A stretch of 64,000 bases of DNA, taken from the NCBI GenBank assembly GCA_013396525.1, contig VWYX01001249.1:62001-126000 (forward strand). Direction: 5' to 3'. Within the stretch, counting starts at the first letter, position 1. Each line of letters starts with the position of its first letter. This stretch comes from Chaetorhynchus papuensis (taxonomy: Eukaryota; Chordata; Aves; Passeriformes; Rhipiduridae). A program made the position numbers and the translations under genes. Of the stretch, positions 39,901 to 51,900 are shown one piece after another. The notes below the pieces were generated by a model. It saw nothing but the letters and a program-made list of their open reading frames with translations, was not told the DNA's origin and did not search any database.

Positions 39901-42900
39901 ATGTGTTCTTCCCATCTGACACTATTTAATACATTTATTTATAGATGCATGAAAAATGTGCCTGCCATATAACACGTCACGAAAAGCAAGCAAGTGGTTA
40001 TGCTTACACATATAATGCTTGTGATTGAAAAGAAAATATCCCAGATTGGGGGTATTTTTGTCTGCATTAATTACAAAGTGCTTCATGATGAAGAGCAGCA
40101 TTTCTCTCTAGTGATATGTTCACTTTCACTTGTTTCTATACAGGACCACAACTCACCACTGGATGGCAAGCTTCAAATGCTTCACTCAGCAGTATCCCAC
40201 ATTCCTTCTTGGCAAATGGCTCTCTAAGGGGGTTCAAACTGCAAGGATTCCGAATGTCAGAGCTGTCAACACACTAAGCCAGAACACGAAATGAAGGTGA
40301 GAAACTTTCTTCACAAACACTTTGTGTCTGAACTTGCAAAGCATAATTTTGTGCTTTTAATTTTTTTAGGGAGATGTAAAACGTAAAACAAGTGCATCAT
40401 TTATGAAACTAAAGCAGGACTAAGATATAGAATTAAAAGTTGATGCAAATGAAAAAGGAAGGAAAAGAACAATTTGAAGAAACATTTCACTGGTCTGAAA
40501 GCAGCAGAAAACCACACATGTACATGTAGGTCTATTCAGAGGTGCCACAGAGATCCAGCCTGCAGCCCTTACACCTGAACAGTCTCACTTAACAAAGATC
40601 ACTCAGACAATGTGCATTAGGAGTGTCAGAAATCAGATCTTTTTACTCTGACTACTAGGAAGGTACATTTCTGTGAACACCACTAGAAACGTTACATTAG
40701 AAAAAGTTTTGTTTCTGACTTTGCAGCACATAGAAAGCGATTTTTTTCTTTCCATTGCTATGGTTGCACAGTTAAATGTTTCCTAGCTATGAAAGATCAG
40801 CTAAACTTTTAACACACTTTAAAGTTTCCATTACACAAAAAAATACTACTTTACTGTTCAACTGTCGTCCAAAACATTCAGAATATTTTACAGTATTTTT
40901 CTCTACTCTATAGCACTCTGCAGCAAAAAAAAGGTGACTATTTTCTTTTCCTCAACAGATTGGCATATTTAAGAACCCCTGATATTGTTGTTTGCATTGC
41001 TGCCTGACTGCTGTTCACAGAAATGAATTTCTGATTTTATTCTAGATTAATTTAATGATATAACAGCAAAAAATCTGCTAGCAAAATAAACTAGCAAACA
41101 CTTTTTTTTAAATTATGTACCTCTACAGCTGTCCAGCTGTTTCCAAATTCTTGTGAGTTTGTTAATTCAAAATTATCTGGAGTCCTCAGTTCATTTACTG
41201 TCTTCAAATCAAAATTGCCACATAATCCAGTCAGTTCTCCCTGAGAAAAAAATTATACATACACACACACACACACATATACACAGATACATAAAAATGT
41301 ATTTTCACATGACAAAATACTATCAGTCATGACCATTTTCAAAACTTGCGTCTTCAGCTGTTTAATTATCAATTTGTCACATTTTGATCTTTTTTTTCAG
41401 CCAAATTTCAATCGAAACAGTTTAGCTTTTTGTAGTAATAAAGCTATGGAGAGCATTTTATTTTGGCAATGTCAGTATTAGCCCCTTTCAACTATGTATC
41501 CCCAAGCCTTTGAGAAAGGAGCTGATCTTTTGTTCAAAGAAGAGAGCTGTTGGCCAATTACAGGCTTTTTTTATGCCTCAGCAAAATAACACCTGCTTCA
41601 GTCACACAAGGAGTGAGTAGTGAAGGAGACCTTTGGCCCAAAGACGTTTGTCTCTGTTGTTACAGAAGTTATACAGTAAAGAGTAATTTAAAAAAGATAA
41701 ATGAGAATGAATCTTTTAATTGACAAGGTAGCTGAATGCTTCTTTAATTGATTTCTGACACAGTCTATTGTCTGAATAATTATGTCATATTTAACCTAAA
41801 TACCTCTTTTTACATAAATACCTCAGAGAAATGGCAATGAGTGTTGACTTCCACCTACCTGCCACTGATGACCCATCTGGACATGAACTGTTGTTCTCTG
41901 ATCCCAAAGAATGGTGATATGCTCATCAGGAAAATGAACAACAGTGAAAAATCCAGCTTTCCATAACTGCATTTTTTGTAGGTCATCTATGTAACTAGAT
42001 AAGCCCTGTTCAAAATAAAACAAGGGAGCTTATAATGGAAGTAAGACCTTCAGAAAATGTTCACTTGACCGGAAATTAAACACCTAAATGAAATTAACAA
42101 CACGGTTCTCAGATGTAAGTCCAAAAACAAACAGAAGGCCACAGAGGGAGAAATGCTGAAGCAAAAGGGGCCTGGATTTTGAATGTGAACTGCATTTTAT
42201 TTTTATGATTTTCCAATTTGAAAAGTTGATTTTGTATGAAACTTACAGGATGGGTAATGGAGCAAAGGTTAGAATGTTAATGATTCATCTGGGAGGTAGA
42301 TGAGTCTTAAGGTTCTTCATTATGATTTTCACTTAGTTATAAGTAATTCTGTCTCAGTCACATGATTTTTTTGAATATGGCTAGGTAAAAAAGATGCATG
42401 AAACAGCCTCTGGAAATAAGGAATTGTTTAAGTATGTCCCTAGATTACAATCCTATTTACATAAAGCATTTTTCTCTCACTCCACTAACAATCAGATTGC
42501 AACTTATTTGTAGCATGGACTAAGATGTCTGATTTAACTACTCAATACCTCAAAATTCCTTTCTATAGTCACTCTCTAAACTGTAAATAGTACTACTTAT
42601 ACTAAAATTACTAATATGTTAAAATACTAAATGTTTACAGAATAGAGTTTGCAGTTTGGCCAAAACAAAAATGAATTTCAGGCTGTGGAGGATATACCAG
42701 GGGCTGTAATTTGTTGGGGTTTTTTAACTGTGTAGAAATTCCTTCTATACATTCCAGACCTGACTCAGCTCTTCGTTCTAGTAGAATTAAGAGGAAAACT
42801 CCCACTGACTTCAGAACACCTGTATTTCTCCTAAGATGTTAAACACGAATTAAGTCAAAACAAAAGAGCTACAATTGTCTCATCTAACATTTTTGTCAAA

Positions 42901-45900
42901 TATAGACAAGATTTTGTGTAAGGTTTCCATTGAACAATCCAGGTGTGATCAGCATTCACAGTAAAGATATTTACACCTCTGCTACTGAAGTGGCACAAGA
43001 AGTTTTTGGTTATGAAAGGAAGCAGCACCCAGAGAAGTACATATGCTGCTTTTTGATCAGCAGTAAGAATTGAAACTTACTGGATTTCCAGTTTCATCAT
43101 CAAATACTAAAAAAGATTTTCCAACATTAATGAAAATGTTTTTTCTGCAAATGATTCCAGTACCAAAGCAGTCAATATTCTCTATAATGACAGAAAGACT
43201 GGTTGAAGAAGTACCCTGAAGAAAAAAAAAAAAGAAATGTCCATTTTTAAATATGCTAATATGAATATGCATATTGCTTCATAGTTCAGTTAGCAGAAAC
43301 CTCAGTGCATGTTATGTATGATTCAAAGTCTAAACATCAAAAATGAAAAAACAGGATGTAGGACTCAGTAAAATGCACAGATAGGAAATAAGTACAATGG
43401 TAGATTTTAACAGGCAGTTTTAAATCCGGTTTTAGAGAGGGTTTATGAGAAGTCCCACCTTAACTAGGTAAACCTTACAAGTTCCAACAAAGTCAAAAGT
43501 GAGTCCGTCGAAGGTCCTGTAGTGCCGGTCCCCATACGCCGTGCACATGGATGGGCAAGGCTGGAAGGTGCACTGAAAGGATCCGTGCTGGCAAACGCTG
43601 AAAAATGTATGACCAACAATGGTAACATCAGCTGCAAGCCCAGACAAATGATTACAGCTATTGCACTGAGAAGCAAAAAAACAAAAGCTGTGCAAGTGTC
43701 AGGAGCGTGGACAGAATCACACAGAATCACCAGGTTGGAAGAGACCTTCAAGGTCATCGAGTGCAACCCATGCCCCAACACCTCTACTAAACTAAACCAT
43801 GGCACTGAGCACCACATCCAATCTCTTTTTAAACACGTCCAGGGATGGTGACTCCACCACCTCCCTGGGCAGCCCATTCCAATATTTTATCACTCTTTCT
43901 GTAAAAAACTTCTTCCTAATATCCAATCTATATTTTCCTTGGTGCAGCTTAAGACTGTGTCCTCTTGTTCTGTCAGTTGTTGCCTGGAAAAAGAGACCAA
44001 CCCCCACCTCACTACAACCACCCTTCAGGCAGTTGTAGAGAGTGATAAGGTCACAGAAGCGATTTGAAATGTTGGCCAGAAGTAGCACACATAAACTTAT
44101 TCTCTGGGGAAAAAAATGTACATATTGAACTCATGCCATCTGTGTTTCTTCTCCAGTAGAATGTAAAGGCTCCAGAATGCATAGAAACCACAAGACACAA
44201 AAAACCAGAAAAACCCAACAACACAAAAACCCCCAAACCAACATAATACAATTTATTCTCTAGTGGCACACCAAAAACATGCCGCAAGGACAAAGCCTCC
44301 TTTTTCGGCTTTTCACCAAACATTTGTTTCTATACAAGCTGAATCTTAGAGTCAACAAGTAGCATATCCTGTGACAAGAATCTTTATGCATTCTCTGCTT
44401 GAATGAGAATTTCAGAGATATACAAAGGGAACATTTCAGTTGCATCATTTTGGTGCTGAAGTTACTTAAAGGAACCATGTTGTTGGACTTACTCTTTTAT
44501 TCCAGGTATCATCTGGATATTCCTACATACCATTGCCCTCAAACCCTAGCCTAATAGTTGAGGAGCTTCCAGAACAGTACAAGTTCTCCCTATGGCCACG
44601 TTAAACATCAGAGGGCTTTCACCACACATCTACTAAGTGACTGTTTAGACCTTGCTGAATTCCCTTTGCAGCATAAGAGGCTTGGCAAGCATTGGATATT
44701 ATGCCTCTTTCTGAATTTAAGTCCCTCTAAATTCCCTGAATCTGACTCTAACCCTCTTACAATCTAAAGAACATTTTCAGAAATGACAAAAGTTTTATAA
44801 ATAATGGATAGAATTTCATTTCCTGCATCCACAAGCAATTATTCAAATGTTATTTCTATGTTCCCTTGATAAAGACAGGAAAACAGGTGTCCTGGGATAG
44901 CTTTAGAACAGGTATCTTTATAAATGTAGGTTAAAATAAATACAGCCTGTGAAATAATTTTGGTGCATGCCTAAGTTGACTTTTAAAAAGAAATTATTTT
45001 TAATTTCCTCATTAAATGAATGCTGCATATTTGTACAATTAAAGTCTTAATCTGATTTACAGAAATACTGGATAAATCTCTAATATTTGACATCTCATAT
45101 ACTAAAGCAGCAAGCAGTATGAAGTTTTTTCTCAGTATAAATTTTTGTCAGTGTAACATTTCCTTCATATTTCTATCACAGTGTCAGTACACTACTGTTT
45201 TTAAAAGGGCAGCAAATATCTAGAAAATCTAGGCAGCTCCAACTACTGGTAGCATCAGGTTTCCTCCAGTTCACTTAGCAATTAACTTGCACCAACATGG
45301 AGCCATTGTCCAGATTTTCCAAGACTCTGCTTATCCCATCACTGATTTGCTCCACTGCTCGCATTTTGCATCACTACATGTATCAATACACTGAGCACAT
45401 GGCTAAAATAAGTTAATACAACATGTAAGAAGTGTCATCCATATCAAACCACAAGGAGATGGCAGTAGGACTTGCACAGCTAACTCCAGTCACCTCAGAG
45501 CAGTACCTAAGGAAGGAACCCCATCAAGCTGATGGAGAGAGAGGCAAACAGAAGAAATTTTTTTTGGACTGGAAGACTAAGCACTGCTTCTCATGTTCTC
45601 CTGGGACATTAGGTTTTAGCTTCACTCTTGGCCTATTCAAATCCTTCTCCACATACTGATCTCTTAAGGGCCTGTGCAGAAACATTTCTTAACATGTAAA
45701 GATTAGGGAGCTCCTTTGCAAACTTTGTTTTTTCAGGAGTCTTAACACATTTATAGTCAGAAGGAAAGGATTAAGAGGTACACAAATGTCTCCAAAACAT
45801 TGGGCTTTTTTCACACTAAGTGAACTAACATTTCGTTATCTAGAGAGCCCTGTTGGAAAAACAGAACTACCAGCATATTCTAAACTTCAAACAGCTTCTT

Positions 45901-48900
45901 TATAAAGAAGTATTTGTTAAAGAACACAGGAGGCCCAATTCAGCAGCCCACAGAGAGTGACCAGCAGTTGCTCAGTAGTCTCAGCCTGATGACAGCAGAC
46001 CAGCACATCTACCTGCACCATTACCTTGCACAGCACCCCACCAAAATGTTGCTCTGATACCCTCAGCGTTAGAACCTTTTGTGTTTCATGTTGCCACTAC
46101 ATGCTGAGTATTTCAGGCACTTGCACTGAAAACAAAACTTGGGGAAATCTAGAACTATACAGGTCAGTCAGACCCCAGAGCTTGGGTTGAAAGCTCCTGT
46201 CAGTTCACAGGTGGTTTTGCCGACTTAAGAAATGATTTTGTTTGTCACGTTACTGTTCAATACGTAAATCAGGTCAATATTTATTTCGTTAGCACTACCT
46301 TGGATAGGAGTAAGATGATATTTATCATCAATGTACAGTAATTCTATGCACTAACCCTGCTATATAATAAGTTCTATGAATGCCTAAGTGGGTTTGTTTG
46401 CACAGAAGCACTCTCATGCTTTGCACATTTCCCTTTACACACCAGATACACAGCCCTGCATAAGCACACAGCAGACTCGGAGATTTTATGTGCTTTGTAT
46501 CAAGCAGAGCTTGTTGCAGACTCCCTTCTATTAGTGGACAACTGACTGCCAAAAAGCCATAATCACTTCATCTGTCTTTGCTTCTGGACATGGAAGACTA
46601 CAAAAGCCATGACAGCCTTAAGGATTTGTACATGAATTAATGAGCCTGGCCACAAGAAAAAAAAAATGAGAGAAGGCTAAATATCCAGTGTCTTTCTGCC
46701 TGCACTGCTGCTGCCTTTGGTGAAGTCTCATACAGATTAAGTAGGATGAATTAATTCTCTCTGATGCAAGCAATCCCACACCAGGTCCAAATGGAGAGGC
46801 CTTTGGAAACAAGGGGTGAATAACCCGGGTCGCTTTACCTGCCTGCCCAGTGGAGATGGCTTGTAAGTCGCTTCACCAGTCGACCAAAGGGCTACAAATC
46901 TCTTCTAGAGCAGCTACTGAGGACCTGACGAGAGGCAGAGGAAGGCAGTCAGCACAAGGCTGGAGGGGGCACGACATCCAGACAAGGCAGAGCCTGGTGC
47001 TGACTGGACGAGCCTTCCCTGGGCTAGGCTACCCTGAGCTGTGCGGGCCAGGAGCAGCAGCCCACCAGGGGACACCAGTTAAATGCTCCTGGCAAGCTAC
47101 AAGAAGGGCACAAAAGGGGGGAGCTGCTCTGCTGAGAATCTGGAGGCTACACTGCTACCACAGTGTCACGGTGCTTGGCAGCACAGCTGATTTTTCTGAG
47201 GCTCTGGTAAGACAAACAGCACTGCTTGGTGCCAGCTTGCACCATTCAGAGGTTAGAGAGAACAGGCAGGGACCAGCAAGAAGGAAGCTTGTTTCAGGAT
47301 CAGGTGGGTGGGGTGCATTTTCACACTCCTGTGAAGCTCATTGAAATGGCAGTAAATCACATCCCACTGAGAGTGCTCGAGGAGACTTGGCAGGGTAATG
47401 CTGCACTTACAAGGCTGGATAGGAAAAGGAGTAGGTTTCTGAGTGTGTTTAAATGATCCTATCAACCCTTGCCTATTGCAATTCTCCCTCTGAAAGCTGA
47501 TTGATTCATCAGTTATCCACATATGCAATATCAGCAACCAATCTGTCTGTTTCTTTGCTCAGTACTCCCCTTAATTTAACAGAATAGTGGGTGCGTACTT
47601 ATGGACACAGGGTTATGTTCTGGTCTCTAGACTGCTCAGATTCAATGCTAAATGCAAAAATGAATAAGTAAAAAGCTTTCAAAAATGTCACTCAGGTGTA
47701 ATATTCAAGGGATTTCGCTTTGGGAATACTAGCCATGACCTTGAAAATAAAATAAAAAAAATTTATAAATTAAGATTTTTAAAAACTGAGGAGGTCCCAA
47801 ATAGCTATTGTTTTGTTATGTAAAGCTCTTTAAATCAACAACAAAACCTAAACCAATTTTAATAGCTCTTTGAAGAAATGTAAATATGAGGTCAAGGTAG
47901 ACGACTTACCATAATCTGCCCTGAAATTTATGATTAAAACACATGAAGGAAAAAATTCAACCTACAAACACACAACAAAAATGAAACAATAACTTAAATA
48001 GATCTCCACTTACCATGTATGACAGGAAGAAATTACTTTGTCACCAGGAAAATATTCCTTTCCTTTCCATGAGCATGGACATTCATCTGCATCCAAGCAC
48101 ATATCCCCATGTTTCACAAGACTGTCAAAAAAGAACAAAAAAATACACAATCAGCAGCAGTGTAGCTGGTATCCAGATATAAAAATATTTTCCTAAACTA
48201 TAAAGTTACTCCCCTCTTTGTTATTGAAACCCACCAAATAATATCTAAAGTCTTCTGAAACTGAAAAGGCACAATTTTATTAGTAACTGTGTATGGGCAA
48301 TTTGGTATCTTCCTTTCACAGGTATCCGAATATTTTATCTTTACTAAGTGCCAGCACTTTGGGCACTAACCCTTTAATCACTAACCCTGTGAAGATTGGT
48401 TCATTAATATACAAATTTTAAGGTCAGGGAAACGAAGAATTTCTAGAAATGCTCTCAATATGAATTGAGAATATATGAATAGAATATATGAATTCTATAT
48501 GAATAGAATGCTGCTCTTCTTGTAACTCAGCCAATCAACTTGCTATTAACTGAAGCCAAGAGGTAGCCCATGAGATGTGGGAGCCATCACAGCCCTTTGT
48601 TCTTGTGGTATGTACTCTTACTGTCCACAATTAGTGGCATATTTAGTCTAAGGACTTTTAAATGAGGATTTCTTTCTGACCTCTTATTTTCTTTCCCTTC
48701 CCTGATTTAAAGATTTGCTGTAGTTGTGTAGTTACACCACTTGCTCTGCGAGTAATTTAATCAATATCAAAAGAGCTATCCTGGCTGCATGAAATTGTTG
48801 TGTTAATTAATTTATTTATATTTATTTCTGCGTGACAGGCACCTTCATGCAAGCAATTACAAATATACTCAATTTTATTGGCAGGAGTATCCTCACAGTG

Positions 48901-51900
48901 TTCAAGGGAGATTTTCCTCATAACACAGCTAACCACATGCATAGCTACTCACAGTTCAAGACTAATGCTATGAATTTGTGCTCATACACAACTCCTAGAG
49001 AATCAGATAAAAATGGAAAACTATTTTAAAAGAAAGAAAGTGAAAAAGTTTACTTTAATAGGGAAAGAACAGAGGAATTCTTGCCCAGCAAGACTAAATA
49101 GGGCAAGTAGTCCTAATTTTAAAGGTTTGTGGTTTTTGATAATCAGAAAATCTGATTTTACATAAAGAGAGATAGATAAAGAGAGATCTCAAGCAGAGAT
49201 AAATGTCAGGAGATATACCAGAAGTATGGAGTTATTTTATTAAATAGGATATAATTTCACTGAGCCCAGGAAAGTTGCATTTCTTCCAAAAACGGATTCT
49301 TTTTTTTTACAAATATTGTAATGCTATTGGACAGACAAAGTGTTACCAATATGGGACCTGAGGGTCCAATAACAGAACAGCTGTGATGACAAATCAACCT
49401 CTCAAATGAAAGTTGTGAAACGTGAACTCTTGACAAGCTGCAGCAGTGTCTTTCACTCCAACTGCTGCAGCTCCAGGTTGTTTTTATCCTATACAGGATC
49501 CCATTCCGTACAACATAAGAATCCAGAGCAACTAGCATGCCAGTTCCATAGTAAAAGGATTCCTTACAGGCACCAGGCAGTCTAGGGTTATCCTTGTTTC
49601 CAACGTTTGAAATGTATTTGTATTGAGAAATGAACAGTCTCTTAAAATGGTACTCTCAGGAAGACAGTATTTTTTCTTTCTCAAGGTAAATTTGTTTGGA
49701 ATGCCAGCACCTCTCTGTAGTAATACGAATTTTAAATAATTTTTCCATTAGGAACACAGGAAAACCTGTGTATTGTTCCTGATGTTCAGCACTGTAATTT
49801 GGGCAAGATATGGTGCCATGGGCAAGATAAGATGGGTGTGAGGCACAGCCAGGACAAACAGGGTTTCCCCTGTTTGTTTTGTTTCCCTGCTATCCAAAAG
49901 GAAACATTTCAACATTGAATTTATCACAGGACATTTCATTTGCTTATATTAAAGAGCTGGCAATTCGTATTTGACAAATTGTAATGTACAAATTTGTCAT
50001 TTGCATTTGACTTAGACTCTTCTTCAGTGTGTTATTTATCAGACAGAAATTCACAGCTCTGTAAGGCTTATGAATGGGAACATGCAGAACATCATAAACC
50101 CTCCTCTCCCACTAAACTGAAAAACTGTAATTTTCCTCCAGGGAAGGTGAAGTGCTCTTTGTAACCCATACTTATTTCAAGCATTGTGTCACTGGGAGAC
50201 AATCAGCTGCGAGACAGAAATTCCCACTGGTTTAAAGCTGCTCAGAACTGAACAGGGCACATTCAGACACAAAGAGATCACACTGACAAGGTAACACTAA
50301 ATGCAGTTTTCTTCCTCATGTTATTACACTGGGTTAAAAAAAAAAAGTGATAACAGCTTTCTCTCTTGTAAAGCCAAGCAAATGGATAGATTTCAATGAT
50401 CTAAGAATTTGCCACAAATACCCTACAGAGAGGCCTTGCACAGCTCCTCTTTGAAGTATCAGACATTTTTCTTGATGCTTATACTTACTGTCCAGTCCAC
50501 AATGAACTGCAAAGACACAAGGACAACACTCCCACTTCACCCTGCTGAACATTCACTTCCACTATTATCTAAAGCTGTCTGCATTCACATACACAGAAAT
50601 ATGTAAACAGTCTTGGTAAAGGCACCATTAGAAGCAATAGGTCACCTGTGAATCACTAAACACTTCCTTGTTTCTGTAAAACTCTCAAATCTGGACCAAA
50701 ACATTAAAAAAAAAATCTTTCCTTTCTTCCAGCAGAGCAGTTTTCAACAGGTTGTGTACGGCACAAGCTCCTTCCCCTCTCTCCTGCAACAGCCTGCCAT
50801 CAACTGATTTATGCAGCCACAAATACTTTTGCCACAACAATAAATTCGCTCTCTGAGGGTTTCACAGATCTTCCTACAAAGGTCTGTAACAGAGCTTAAG
50901 GGATGTAAAAAAAAAAAAAGAAAAATCAACCCAAAACAAGCAGCAGAGAGCATTTCTAATCCCAGAATTCCACTGCCACCCCTGACTTTCTAAACAGAAA
51001 ACAAGATAAATTTTGAGAGAAAATCCCATGTTGGTAACGTTATTGTAGCACCTAATGCCTTCATTACAGTTCACTCACTGTCTAGACAGGAAGAGTTAAT
51101 ATATTCCTGCTGACTGTTTTCTTTCTTGTTTGGGGAGCTCCTTGCAACCTCTTCTTCCTTTTTCCCCCTGGTTTATTATACCAAGATATTAAGTAATTTT
51201 GCAGAATGCTTGAAAGGTTTTCATTATTCTCCCTTCCATCCTTCTGTGTTAACAAATGATTTTGATGCTTTGATTGAGATAGTCAGTTTCTTTTGCAGCT
51301 TCACCATGGATTGGAACTCCCCCCTGCAGTCAGTTCTGTCACCAGCACCAGAATTTCAGAAAGTAACTCTGAACATAATGGAAGTCTTCCTTTGAACTAA
51401 GTGAAAGAGTTCAATATTTCTCTTCTTAAATTCAAAATTTCTCTTCTTAAAAAAAAGAAAGCAGAAGGTAATATGAAAAGGTGCTCAAGAATCTGAGTGA
51501 AGCTGGTAAAGTTTTACTGTCAATTAATACAAGTACAGGGAAAAAATAGAGATTTATTTACAGCTGGTGGAAACTAGAAAGTAGGAGACCCAGAAGGTTT
51601 GTAAGTATTGCAAGAGGAAATAAGGAACTCTGAAATATATCAAGGAAAATTGCAAGTCTGCAAAGCAGAAGATGATGGAAAAGAGCTGGGTTCTCTTGCA
51701 ATGGCACTGCAGTAGATGCTTTCTTTGGAGATGAGCTCCTGCACCTTCAGTATGCTGTGTCCATAGCCATCAGAAATAGAAACCAGCATAAAAATAAACG
51801 GATAAATATTAGTTCCTGAAACACCCAAATACAGGAATGTTGATGTAGTCTTTGTAAGAGGATTGTATTTTCCTGAGGAAATAGTCAAGTGCATAGCCAT

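Larger units (their letters stand above)
35309..41120. other. Introns between OTOG exons 10 and 14
   Basis: The 35309-38084 intron holds the 37-bp duplication at 35889 and a GC-richer block at about 37180-37760 that I cannot assign. It could be an old LTR. 38112-39123 and 39281-40156 show a mixed open reading frame (38773-39237) with no family match. 40274-41120 is AT-rich and featureless. Confidence 0.6.
42006..48013. other. Introns between OTOG exons 6 and 9
   Basis: 42006-43080 is unique sequence. The 4.4-kb intron 43598-48013 carries the CR1 copy at 43711-44057 and a GC-richer block at about 46840-47340 with a 164-codon plus-strand open stretch that I do not recognise. No other gene is visible. 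Confidence 0.65.

Noticed and set aside
43600..43669. Earlier acceptor for exon 7 giving CNSCNHLSG before VWD-3
   Set aside because: Phase from exon 6 (TG) does not fit that AG. The acceptor at 43598 restores CHTCVC, the canonical spacing.
50497..50514. 18-base exon-like segment with good AG and GT borders (FIVDWT)
   Set aside because: It would be in frame, but nothing in the protein family predicts it, and such short matches to splice consensus occur by chance in a 9-kb intron.
50744..50953. Cysteine-rich minus-strand open stretch (DLCRKICETL...CCGKSICGC)
   Set aside because: It lies between exons 5 and 6, which already join in frame across GG|T, and has no donor that keeps phase; the pattern matches no VWC or TIL unit.
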